Shown here: in pieces, positions 1-6,257 of the stretch
How the letters are laid out: each line of letters begins with the position of its first letter
Numbering within the stretch: position 1 is the first letter of the stretch
Assembly (NCBI GenBank): GCA_030730545.1
Contig: JANQUX010000157.1
Span: 1 to 7,655, forward strand
Direction: 5' to 3'
DNA from: Maribacter sp.
Lineage (GTDB): Bacteria; Bacteroidota; Bacteroidia; Flavobacteriales; Flavobacteriaceae
DNA: 7,655 nt
The notes under the pieces: generated by a model
Told to the model about the DNA's origin: nothing
The model's database searches: none
What the model saw: only the letters and a program-made list of their open reading frames with translations
Made by a program: the position numbers and the translations under genes

Positions 1-776
1 TGCTAGAACAGACTAATAATAATTGGGAACAGGTTTTGTTTTTAATGTTATTAAAGACTTTTGGTTCTAAAATCAATGGTGAGGTCTTCGTTGAAATTGG
101 AAAATCTATTGACTTTTCTATAATTAGAAAATTACACAAAAAGCCATTAGAAATGGCAAGCTTGCTATTTGGGCAAGCTAATTTACTGAATGGTGAACAT
201 GAAGAAGATAAATATTATAAAGACCTAATCAAAGAATATGCTTTTTTAAAACACAAGTTTACATTGGTTACGGTATTTAAATCTCCAGAATTTTTCAGAC
301 TTAGACCGCCAAATTTTCCAACGATACGTTTAGCACAATTAAGCGCTATATATGCCGAAAATAATAATTTGTTTCATGCGTTGATTGAAAATGAAACACC
401 CAACTTTTCTGAAATATTAAATGTAGAAACGGCAGATTATTGGGATACGCATTTTAATTTTGGCAAGATTTCAAAAAAGAGCAAAAAGAGATTGACCGAT
501 TCGTTTTTGAACTTACTACTTATTAATACAATCATTCCTTTAAAATTTTCATATCAACGCTATAAGGGTAATGTTGATTATGAAGCATTATTTAAAATGA
601 TGTCTGTAGTAAAAAAAGAAGAAAACAGTATAATTGGTAACTTTGAGAAACTAGGGGCGCTTATAGATAATGCCAAAGATTCTCAAACCTATTTACAGTT
701 ATATAATAATTACTGTAAAAAAGACAAATGTTTAGATTGTGCTGTAGGGGCATCTTTAATGAATTTAAAAGTCTAA
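1..776 (+). CDS. DUF2851 family protein, 5' end outside window
   Basis: The frame is open from position 3 to the TAA at 774-776 and gives about 257 residues. The reading (LEQTNNNWEQVLFLMLLKTFG) runs off the left edge without a start, so the gene is 5'-partial; the TTG at 36 is an internal Leu codon and not the start. DUF2851 proteins are usually a little over 400 residues, so roughly the N-terminal 40% is missing. Family hallmarks are visible: NNWEQVL at the left edge, LLFGQANLL, the highly conserved RLRPPNFPTIRLAQL (297-341), YWDTHFNFG, and a C-terminal cluster YCKKDKCLDCAVG with three cysteines (codons 714, 729, 738; spacing C-x4-C-x2-C). The function is unknown to me. The cysteines could bind a metal or Fe-S cluster, but that is inference. 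It probably shares a transcript with the PspC gene 11 bp downstream. Confidence 0.9.
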   Translation, partial: LEQTNNNWEQVLFLMLLKTFGSKINGEVFVEIGKSIDFSIIRKLHKKPLEMASLLFGQANLLNGEHEEDKYYKDLIKEYAFLKHKFTLVTVFKSPEFFRLRPPNFPTIRLAQLSAIYAENNNLFHALIENETPNFSEILNVETADYWDTHFNFGKISKKSKKRLTDSFLNLLLINTIIPLKFSYQRYKGNVDYEALFKMMSVVKKEENSIIGNFEKLGALIDNAKDSQTYLQLYNNYCKKDKCLDCAVGASLMNLKV

Positions 777-787
777 TTTTATCACCC

Positions 788-1015
788 ATGAACATATTCT
801 ATACAACACTACATTATTTTCAGAAAAGAGGATTTGAGGTGTGTGGCAGAATTGCCGAGCGTTTGGGTATAAGGGCAAGGGTGGTTAGAACCTCTTTCAT
901 TTATCTCACATTTGTAACTGTTGGTTTTGGGTTTGCGCTGTATTTATTCTTAGCATTTTGGCTAAGAATAAAAGATTTGATTTACACAAAACGAAATTCT
1001 GTTTTTGATTTATAA
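788..1015 (+). CDS. PspC-domain small membrane protein
   Basis: This is a 75-residue protein starting MNIFYTTLHYF. The PspC-domain pattern is clear: an amphipathic N-terminal helix with CGRIAERLGIRARVVR (about 19-34), one hydrophobic membrane segment (about 36-60, FIYLTFVTVGFGFALYLFLAFW), then LRIKDLIYTKRNSVFDL to the end. PspC in enterobacteria is an inner-membrane partner in the phage-shock response; in Bacteroidota such short stand-alone PspC proteins are common and mostly uncharacterised. I chose ATG 788 because the family motif begins there and it lies 11 bp after the DUF2851 stop. An in-frame ATG at 728 would add 20 residues that are only an out-of-frame reading of the DUF2851 C-terminus. 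No Shine-Dalgarno is visible. The potassium channel gene starts 3 bp after its stop, which suggests translational coupling in one operon. Confidence 0.88.
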   Translation: MNIFYTTLHYFQKRGFEVCGRIAERLGIRARVVRTSFIYLTFVTVGFGFALYLFLAFWLRIKDLIYTKRNSVFDL

Positions 1016-1018
1016 AAT

Positions 1019-2026
1019 ATGATGCAATTATTTCGGTCTAAAATTTACTTGGCATTGACCTTAATGCTAATGGTTTTGGCTTTTGGTGTACTAGGGTATA
1101 GATTTGTTGCAGACTACTCTTGGGTCGATGCACTGTATATGACCATAATAACGGTCACCACTGTTGGCTTCTCAGAAGTAAGGCCAATGGGGCCAGAAGG
1201 CAAGATATTTACCATAATTCTTATTGTTACGAGTGTATTTATTGTTGGTTTCGCTATATCGATAGTTACCGAATACCTACTCTCCAGAAATTCAGTAGAA
1301 CTGCTAAAAAAGAAGAAAATGAAGAATGCCATCGCAAATTTAAATCAGCATGTAATCGTTTGCGGCTTTGGTCGAAACGGTATGCAAGCGGCAGAGCGGC
1401 TAAAAGCTTATAAGCGACCTTTTGTCGTTATTGAGAAAGATAAAGAGGTGATAGAAAGATATGAAGAAGATATTCTTTTTATTGAAGGCGATGCCAATGA
1501 TGACGATGTTTTGTTAGAAGCTGGTATTGAGCGGGCACAATATTTAATAGCTACATTGCCAGATGATGCTGCCAACTTATTTGTGGTGCTTTCGGCGCGC
1601 CAATTAAAAAAGAGTCTTTTCATTATCAGTCGTGCATCTTTGGTCAATTCACAAAAGAAACTATTCTTGGCTGGTGCCGATAAGGTAATTATGCCAGATA
1701 AAATTGGTGGCGATCATATGGCTTCATTGGTAGTTATGCCAGATCTTATAACTTTTATGGATAAGCTTTCTATGGAGGGTGAACATACGACTAATTTAGA
1801 AGAAGTGGCCATTGAAGATTTTGCCAATCAGATAGATTGTAATTCGTTGAGAGATTTAGATTTACGTAGAAAAACTGGGTGTACAATAATAGGGTACATT
1901 TCTCCAGATGGTGATTATATAATAAATCCGGAAGCAGACATGAAACTTCAGCCTAAAAGTAAGGTCATTGTTTTAGGTAGACCGGAGCAAATAAAGAAAT
2001 TGAATGAAATGTTCAATATAGAATAA
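1019..2026 (+). CDS. Two-TM potassium channel with RCK (TrkA-N/TrkA-C) domains
   Basis: This is a 335-residue ion channel of the MthK-like layout. Residues about 8-28 are TM1, 36-48 form the pore helix, TTVGFSEV (47-54) is the K+ selectivity filter, and about 62-88 is TM2. A Lys-rich linker (96-102) leads to the RCK/TrkA-N Rossmann domain starting at HVIVCGFGRNG (111-121, GxGxxG nucleotide-binding loop). An acidic residue follows strand 2 (VVIEKD, E139), and GDAN is at 157-160. A TrkA-C-like domain spans about 250-330 (GCTIIGYISPDGDY, then KVIVLG). Four subunits are expected to form an inner-membrane pore gated by a ligand on the RCK ring; the ligand cannot be read from the sequence. The filter has Phe in place of the usual Tyr and SE in place of GD. 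A second ATG at 1022 is an equally possible start. The gene follows the PspC gene by 3 bp. Confidence 0.9.
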   Translation: MMQLFRSKIYLALTLMLMVLAFGVLGYRFVADYSWVDALYMTIITVTTVGFSEVRPMGPEGKIFTIILIVTSVFIVGFAISIVTEYLLSRNSVELLKKKKMKNAIANLNQHVIVCGFGRNGMQAAERLKAYKRPFVVIEKDKEVIERYEEDILFIEGDANDDDVLLEAGIERAQYLIATLPDDAANLFVVLSARQLKKSLFIISRASLVNSQKKLFLAGADKVIMPDKIGGDHMASLVVMPDLITFMDKLSMEGEHTTNLEEVAIEDFANQIDCNSLRDLDLRRKTGCTIIGYISPDGDYIINPEADMKLQPKSKVIVLGRPEQIKKLNEMFNIE

Positions 2027-2042
2027 TAATCTTTCTACCGTT

Positions 2043-2050
2043 TATATTTG
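2043..2050 (+). promoter_or_regulatory. Possible -7 element for the symporter gene
   Basis: TATATTTG matches the Bacteroidota -7 consensus TAnnTTTG exactly and lies 64 bp before the symporter start in an 88-bp gap. I find no TTG at the usual 17-20 nt upstream, so the promoter would lack a good -33 box. An exact TAnnTTTG is expected several times by chance in AT-rich sequence of this length, so this is weak. Confidence 0.35.
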
Positions 2051-2114
2051 ATTGCATCCATTATTTTTAGGATATTGCTAGACTAACTGACTAATTCAAA
2101 ATAAATTTTAACTT

Positions 2115-3803
2115 ATGAAGTCTAAACTTCTAACTCTGTTTACTTTTTTATTTCCTATTTTAATTTTTTCTCAAGAACAAGGATTGGATCAACAAATTGA
2201 TCAAGCCTTTAAGCCAATTTCAGATTTCTTCTCGGCGGTGATATTTTTTAATATCTGGCATGATCCAGATATTCCTTTCGTATTAGTTTTATTGGTGGGT
2301 AGTGCGCTGTTTTTTACGTTATATTTTGGCTTTCCGAATATTCGATTTTTCGGTAAAGCAATAAATACAGTACGTGGAAAATACGAGGATATTGAAAAGC
2401 ATGGTGCTAAGGCATTATATGGAGAGGATGGTATCGCTCAAGGTCAAGATTTAACCAATGTAGATATTGAAGACCATCTTGTTAGCTTAGAAAATGATCT
2501 TGCTGTCGATGGTGATATTATTGATACGATTAGAGATGAGAGTTCTGATGGTGAGGTAAGTCATTTTCAAGCTTTGGCAACTGCAGTTTCAGGTACTGTA
2601 GGTAATGGTAATATTGCTGGTGTTGCATTGGCAATAGCGCTAGGTGGTCCTGGTGCAACGTTTTGGATGATTATTTGTGGACTTTTAGGTATGTCAACAA
2701 AATTTGTTGAATGTACACTAGGGGTGCAGTATAGAGATGTAGGCGAAGATGGTACCGTTTATGGTGGGCCTATGTATTACATAAGTAAAGGATTAAAAGA
2801 ACGAGGTTTCAAGAATTTAGGTAAAGTTGCTGCTGTAATTTTCGCAATTTTCTGTATAGGTGGTTCTTTCGGTGGTGGTAACGCAGCACAGTCTAATCAA
2901 GCTACCATTGTAATAAAAGAACTTTTTAATTGGCAGAGTACGGCGGCAGGTGCAATAGTTGGTCTTGTCTTAGCTATTTTTGTAGGTGTAATTATAATTG
3001 GCGGTATTAAGCGTATTGCACAAGTAACAGAAAAAGTGGTGCCATTTATGGCGGTAATGTATATCGTTGCTTGCTTATATATTATAGTAAGTAACTATGC
3101 TTTAGTTGACGATGCTATTTCATTAATTGTATCCGAAGCATTTAAACCCACCGCAATAGGTGTAGGTAGTCTTATAGGTGTATTATTGGTAGGTTTTAAA
3201 AGGGCTGCATTTTCAAATGAATCAGGTTCAGGTTCTGCATCCATTGCGCATTCAGCTGTTAGAACTAAATATTCAGCTTCAGAAGGTTTAGTGGCATTGT
3301 TAGAACCATTTATAGATACGGTAGTTATATGTTCAATGACTGCAATCGTAATTATCATCTTTAACTTTGGTGGTGCTTTTACTTATGGTGGCGATGGTAC
3401 CGGTTCAGTTTTAATTGACGGTGTTGCTTATGAAGGTGCAGGTATTACTGCTGTAGCATTTGCTGAATATATTCCTTATTCAAATGTATTTTTAACTATC
3501 GCAGTGGTATTATTTGCTGTGTCAACAATGATATCATGGTCTTATTACGGATTACAATCTTGGAAATATTTATTCGGACGTGGTAGAACGGCTGATATTG
3601 TTTATAAATTACTGTTCTGTACATTCATCGTTATCGGTGCTGCGGCAAGTATGAAATCTATTTGGGATTTCTCTGATGCAATGATATTCGCAATGGTATT
3701 CCCGAATATGGTAGGTCTATTCTTCTTATTCCCTGTAGTGAAAAAGCAATTGAACAGATACTTAGATGCCATTAAGCTAAAGTATGATGCTATAGAAGAT
3801 TAA
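2115..3803 (+). CDS. Sodium:alanine/glycine symporter, AGCS family
   Basis: This 562-residue membrane transporter is predicted to bring in alanine or glycine with Na+. The N-terminus is a signal-peptide-like stretch ending IFSQ (about 1-20), as often seen in Bacteroidota. AGCS hallmarks follow in order: SHFQALATAVSGTVGNGNIAGVA (149-171), ALGGPGATFWM (175-185), YGGPMYYISKGL (216-227), GGSFGGGNAAQSNQ (249-262), GGIKRIAQVTEKVVPFMA (296-313), KRAAFSNESGSGSASIAHSA (372-391, the family's NEAG-type motif read here as NESG) and the EPFIDTVVICSMTAIVI region (397-413). About ten hydrophobic segments are evident. Between the first TM (about 54-72) and the SHFQAL motif there is an unusually long acidic stretch, with 18 Asp/Glu between residues 91 and 147. 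ATG 2115 starts directly at the signal sequence. No Shine-Dalgarno is seen. The substrate is inferred from the family. Confidence 0.93.
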   Translation: MKSKLLTLFTFLFPILIFSQEQGLDQQIDQAFKPISDFFSAVIFFNIWHDPDIPFVLVLLVGSALFFTLYFGFPNIRFFGKAINTVRGKYEDIEKHGAKALYGEDGIAQGQDLTNVDIEDHLVSLENDLAVDGDIIDTIRDESSDGEVSHFQALATAVSGTVGNGNIAGVALAIALGGPGATFWMIICGLLGMSTKFVECTLGVQYRDVGEDGTVYGGPMYYISKGLKERGFKNLGKVAAVIFAIFCIGGSFGGGNAAQSNQATIVIKELFNWQSTAAGAIVGLVLAIFVGVIIIGGIKRIAQVTEKVVPFMAVMYIVACLYIIVSNYALVDDAISLIVSEAFKPTAIGVGSLIGVLLVGFKRAAFSNESGSGSASIAHSAVRTKYSASEGLVALLEPFIDTVVICSMTAIVIIIFNFGGAFTYGGDGTGSVLIDGVAYEGAGITAVAFAEYIPYSNVFLTIAVVLFAVSTMISWSYYGLQSWKYLFGRGRTADIVYKLLFCTFIVIGAAASMKSIWDFSDAMIFAMVFPNMVGLFFLFPVVKKQLNRYLDAIKLKYDAIED

Positions 3804-3812
3804 TTTTTTAGC

Positions 3813-4691
3813 ATGAATTTATTTAAATCCCACTTCAAGTTCAACAAACAAGAACGAAGTGGGATTTTCTTTTTGTTATTTATCTTGATTATTATTCAAT
3901 TGGGGTATTATTTATATCAGTCCAATTCTGTTCATCAATCATATCCTTTGGTTTTAGAAAAAGCTACACAGTCTAAAATTGATTCATTAAAAACAATAGC
4001 TTCTAAGAAAGATTCGATAAAGGTATATCCCTTCAATCCGAATTACATTACCGATTTTAAAGGGTATACACTGGGTATGTCGGTTGATGAAATAGATCGG
4101 TTACATGAATTTAGAAAAAAAGATGCGTTTGTAAATTCTGCTAAAGAATTTCAGAATGTAACAAAAGTCTCCGATTCTTTGTTGAGCAGTATTTCTAAGT
4201 ACTTCAAATTTCCAGAATGGACTCAAAATACGAACCGTAAGAGTCCTGAATATAAGAATACGTACACAAGTAAACCTCTCGATAAAAAAGTCGTTTATAA
4301 AGATTTAAATACAGCTACTGCAGAAGAGTTACAGCGAATTAATGGTATAGGGGTAAAATTGTCGGCAAGAATTATAAAATTTAGAGACCGCTTAGGCGGC
4401 TTTTTAATTGACGATCAGTTATTTGATGTTTATGGTCTAGAGAAAGAAGTTGTAAATAAAGCATTGAAGGAATTTAAGGTGATAAGCAAGCCAAATATTA
4501 CTAAAATAAATGTAAATACGGCAACAGTTGAAGAACTGGCTAAATTGATATATCTGCAAAAACATGTAGCTCAGGGCATAGTAAATTATCGTAATCTCAA
4601 CGGAAGTATTAAATCTTTGAACGAATTATTAAAAATAGAAGAATTTCCGTCAGAACGAATTGATAGAATTACTTTATATTTGTCGTTATAA
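3813..4691 (+). CDS. Membrane-anchored helix-hairpin-helix protein (ComEA-like repeats)
   Basis: This is a 292-residue protein. A basic N-terminus (KSHFKFNKQER) precedes one membrane segment (about 17-36, SGIFFLLFILIIIQLGYYLY), so the rest is probably outside the inner membrane. Two clear HhH modules follow: residues 163-223 (DLNTATAEELQRINGIGVKL, with the NGIG hairpin and KFRDRLGGF) and residues 231-292 (INVNTATVEELAKL, with VNYRNLNGSI). A weaker third unit is visible at 73-140 (FNPNYITDFKGYTLGMSVDEIDRL then FRKKDAFVNSAKEF), which starts with the same (F/L)N-hairpin-R(K/D) rhythm. In ComEA such domains bind DNA during uptake; in Bacteroidota this architecture is common and its role is unproven. 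The second full module has LIYL in place of the G-I-G hairpin. The start codon lies 9 bp after the symporter stop, and the first codons overlap a strong hairpin (3825-3867). The acyl-CoA dehydrogenase begins 11 bp downstream. Confidence 0.85.
   Translation: MNLFKSHFKFNKQERSGIFFLLFILIIIQLGYYLYQSNSVHQSYPLVLEKATQSKIDSLKTIASKKDSIKVYPFNPNYITDFKGYTLGMSVDEIDRLHEFRKKDAFVNSAKEFQNVTKVSDSLLSSISKYFKFPEWTQNTNRKSPEYKNTYTSKPLDKKVVYKDLNTATAEELQRINGIGVKLSARIIKFRDRLGGFLIDDQLFDVYGLEKEVVNKALKEFKVISKPNITKINVNTATVEELAKLIYLQKHVAQGIVNYRNLNGSIKSLNELLKIEEFPSERIDRITLYLSL
3825..3870 (+). terminator. Terminator-like hairpin inside the HhH gene start
   Basis: AAATCCCACTTC (3825-3836) pairs perfectly with GAAGTGGGATTT (3856-3867), a 12-bp stem. 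Inside it GTTC (3839-3842) can pair with GAAC (3852-3855) after a two-base bulge. A T-rich run (TTTTCTTTTTG) follows. It begins 22 nt after the symporter stop, the usual place for an intrinsic terminator, yet lies within codons 5-19 of the HhH gene. The pairing is seen directly; termination activity is inferred. Confidence 0.5.
4675..4682 (+). promoter_or_regulatory. Possible internal -7 element for acyl-CoA dehydrogenase gene
   Basis: TATATTTG matches TAnnTTTG inside the last codons of the HhH gene and would place a transcript start just before the acyl-CoA dehydrogenase ATG at 4703. The nearest upstream TTG (4660-4662) is only 12 nt away, too close for a normal -33 box. A chance match is quite possible. 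Confidence 0.25.
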
Positions 4692-4702
4692 AAAAAAACG
4701 CT

Positions 4703-5872
4703 ATGCAAAGTATGTACTTCACCGAAGAACATCAACTATTTAGGGCCAGCCTAAAAGATTTTTTACAGAAAGAAGTTGTTCCTCATATCGATAAATGGGA
4801 AGAAACTGGAACCATCGAAAGGTTCATCTGGAAGAAATTTGGTGATATGGGCTATTTTGGTCTGGCAACTCCTGAAGAAGATGGTGGTCTTGGTCTTGAT
4901 CTTTTTTATACAATTATCTTTTTAGAAGAATTACAAAAAGTAAATTCTAGCGGATTTGCTGCTGCAATGTGGGCTCACGCATATTTGGCGATGACTCACC
5001 TAAATAAAGAAGCAGATTCTTTTTTAAAGGAAAAATATTTACGCCCTAGTGTAGATGGCGATAAAATTGGGTGTCTTTGTATATCTGAACCTTTTGGGGG
5101 TAGTGATGTAGCTGCAATGAGAACAACTGCAATAAAGCAAGGTGATCATTATGTATTGAACGGATCTAAAACTTTTATTACCAATGGGGTTTATGCCGAT
5201 TATATGATAGTAGCGGCAAAAACAAATCCTGAATTAGGGCATAAGGGCATCAGTATTTTTGCTGTAGATCGCCATAGTGTAGGGGTAACGGCTAATAAAT
5301 TAAATAAATTAGGTTGGCGAGCTTCAGACACTGCAGAATTAGCCTTCGATAATGTCGAAATACCTCTAGAGAACCTAATGGGTGTTGAAAATATGGGCTT
5401 TTCATATATAATGGAGCATTTTGCTTTAGAGAGATTAATAATGGGTGTTAACGCTCATGCACGTTCAGAACATGCTTTAGACTATGCTCTAAATTACATG
5501 TCAGAAAGAGAGGCCTTCGGTAAATCTATTAACCAATTTCAAGCATTACGACATAGGGTAGTAGATCTACATGCCGATATAGACATGTGTAAAGAATATA
5601 ATTATTCTGTTGCCTATAGGCTTGATAAAGGGCAATATGTGGTTAAAGAAGCGACCATATCTAAATTAAAATCTACCAAAGTGGCTGACGAGGTCGCTTA
5701 CGAATGTTTACAGTTCTTAGGTGGTTATGGTTATATTGAAGATTACCCTATGGCACGTAATTTCAGAGATAGTAGATTAGGACCTATTGGTGGCGGAACA
5801 TCAGAAATATTAAGAGAGATTATTTCTAAAATCATTATTGATAAGAAAGAATATAAGCCAGCTACAGTGTAG
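4703..5872 (+). CDS. Acyl-CoA dehydrogenase, long-chain/isovaleryl-type active site
   Basis: This 389-residue cytoplasmic FAD enzyme makes the first alpha,beta double bond in an acyl-CoA and passes electrons to electron-transfer flavoprotein. Domains in order are the N-terminal helical domain (about 5-120), the middle beta domain (about 122-225) and the C-terminal helical domain (about 236-385). Signature 1 reads CISEPFGGSDVAAM (126-139). Signature 2 is complete at 337-356 (Q337, GGYGY 340-344, D347, R352, D356). WRASDT (205-210) is the flavin/substrate loop. The catalytic base is probably E243 in FALERLIM, the position used by long-chain and isovaleryl-CoA dehydrogenases. The medium-chain-type position carries Gly in PIGGGTSEI (361-369). 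The exact substrate is uncertain. ATG 4703 and an in-frame ATG at 4712 are both possible; MYFTEEH at 4712 matches where many family members begin. The gene lies 11 bp after the HhH gene across a run of nine A. Confidence 0.92.
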   Translation: MQSMYFTEEHQLFRASLKDFLQKEVVPHIDKWEETGTIERFIWKKFGDMGYFGLATPEEDGGLGLDLFYTIIFLEELQKVNSSGFAAAMWAHAYLAMTHLNKEADSFLKEKYLRPSVDGDKIGCLCISEPFGGSDVAAMRTTAIKQGDHYVLNGSKTFITNGVYADYMIVAAKTNPELGHKGISIFAVDRHSVGVTANKLNKLGWRASDTAELAFDNVEIPLENLMGVENMGFSYIMEHFALERLIMGVNAHARSEHALDYALNYMSEREAFGKSINQFQALRHRVVDLHADIDMCKEYNYSVAYRLDKGQYVVKEATISKLKSTKVADEVAYECLQFLGGYGYIEDYPMARNFRDSRLGPIGGGTSEILREIISKIIIDKKEYKPATV

Positions 5873-5908
5873 TTGTCTAAATTAAAATTTTAAAAATCAG
5901 TTTAAAGG

Positions 5909-5938
5909 TTGTCTGTTTCAATATAGTTGTTATATTTG
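5909..5938 (+). promoter_or_regulatory. rpsU promoter (Bacteroidota -33/-7)
   Basis: TTG (5909-5911) is followed by a 19-nt spacer and TATATTTG (5931-5938), an exact match to TAnnTTTG. The transcript should start around 5944-5947, giving a leader of under 30 nt that contains the Shine-Dalgarno. A perfect AT-rich palindrome, TTAAAATTTTAA (5882-5893), lies just upstream and may act as an UP-like element. Confidence 0.8.
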
Positions 5939-5958
5939 CAGCCTTAATCACAAAAGAG

Positions 5959-5965
5959 AGGAGGT
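5959..5965 (+). promoter_or_regulatory. Strong Shine-Dalgarno of rpsU
   Basis: AGGAGGT lies 7 nt before the rpsU ATG (5973). It is the only strong Shine-Dalgarno in front of any gene in this window. It fits the rpsU-specific Shine-Dalgarno reported for Flavobacteriia, where bS21 levels are thought to control their own translation. It also fixes the start codon. Confidence 0.9.
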
Positions 5966-5972
5966 TTAGCCC

Positions 5973-6167
5973 ATGTTAATAATACCAGTAAAAGAAGGAG
6001 AAAACATCGATAGAGCTTTAAAACGTTTCAAACGTAAGTTCGACAAGACAGGTACAATGAGACAGTTACGTAAGCGTCAACAGTTCAATAAGCCATCAGT
6101 TGTTCGTAGAGCACAAATACAAAAAGCAGAATATATTCAAGGTCTTAGAGATCAAGAAGAAATTTAG
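5973..6167 (+). CDS. rpsU: 30S ribosomal protein bS21
   Basis: This is a complete 64-residue, very basic bS21. MLIIPVKEGENIDRALKRFKRKF is the classic N-terminus (VKEGENI with R14, K17, R18), followed by the basic helix RQLRKRQQF (30-38) and the tail AEYIQGLRDQEEI. It binds the 30S platform near the 3' end of 16S rRNA. In Bacteroidota ribosome structures, bS21 with bS18 and bS6 holds the anti-Shine-Dalgarno in a pocket, and a C-terminal tyrosine contacts it. Y54 here is the matching candidate, from memory of the published work. The gene has its own promoter, a strong Shine-Dalgarno and a terminator, so it is probably a single-gene transcript. Confidence 0.97.
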   Translation: MLIIPVKEGENIDRALKRFKRKFDKTGTMRQLRKRQQFNKPSVVRRAQIQKAEYIQGLRDQEEI

Positions 6168-6186
6168 GCTTTGTACTAGAAAATAG

Positions 6187-6215
6187 AAAATCCCGCAATT
6201 TGCGGGATTTTTTTT
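6187..6215 (+). terminator. Intrinsic terminator after rpsU
   Basis: TCCCGCA (6191-6197) pairs with TGCGGGA (6201-6207) around a 3-nt loop. The flanking AAAA (6187-6190) pairs with the start of a run of eight T (6208-6215). It lies 20 nt after the rpsU stop and is a textbook intrinsic terminator, separating rpsU from the recombinase gene. Confidence 0.93.
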
Positions 6216-6245
6216 GCTCAAATTTCAACAGACTTAAAACTTTAA

Positions 6246-6253
6246 TACCTTTA
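6246..6253 (+). promoter_or_regulatory. Possible -7 element just before xerC start
   Basis: TACCTTTA matches TAnnTTTG at all but the last base and ends 4 nt before the xerC ATG. No TTG lies at the normal -33 distance. If used, the transcript would be nearly leaderless. A promoter is expected somewhere in 6216-6257, since the rpsU terminator lies upstream, but this is only a candidate. Confidence 0.25.
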
Positions 6254-6257
6254 GATT

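Noticed and set aside
36..38. TTG as start codon of the first gene
   Set aside because: The frame is open to the left edge and the upstream residues match the DUF2851 family, so this is an internal Leu codon.
728..787. ATG 728 as an upstream start for the PspC protein
   Set aside because: The extra 20 residues overlap the DUF2851 coding end in another frame and have no PspC-family character; ATG 788 begins the family motif.
1114..1647. Open frames on both strands inside the K+ channel gene (- 1114-1332, + 1120-1413, - 1408-1647)
   Set aside because: They lie within a gene with clear family motifs and show no recognisable domain of their own.
3095..3358. Minus-strand open frame inside the symporter gene
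   Set aside because: It is the complement of conserved AGCS coding sequence and has no initiation signal.
4690..4698. Run of nine A between the HhH and acyl-CoA dehydrogenase genes as a slippage site
   Set aside because: Eight of the nine bases lie outside the coding frames after the stop codon begins, so slippage would not create a fusion product of evident meaning.
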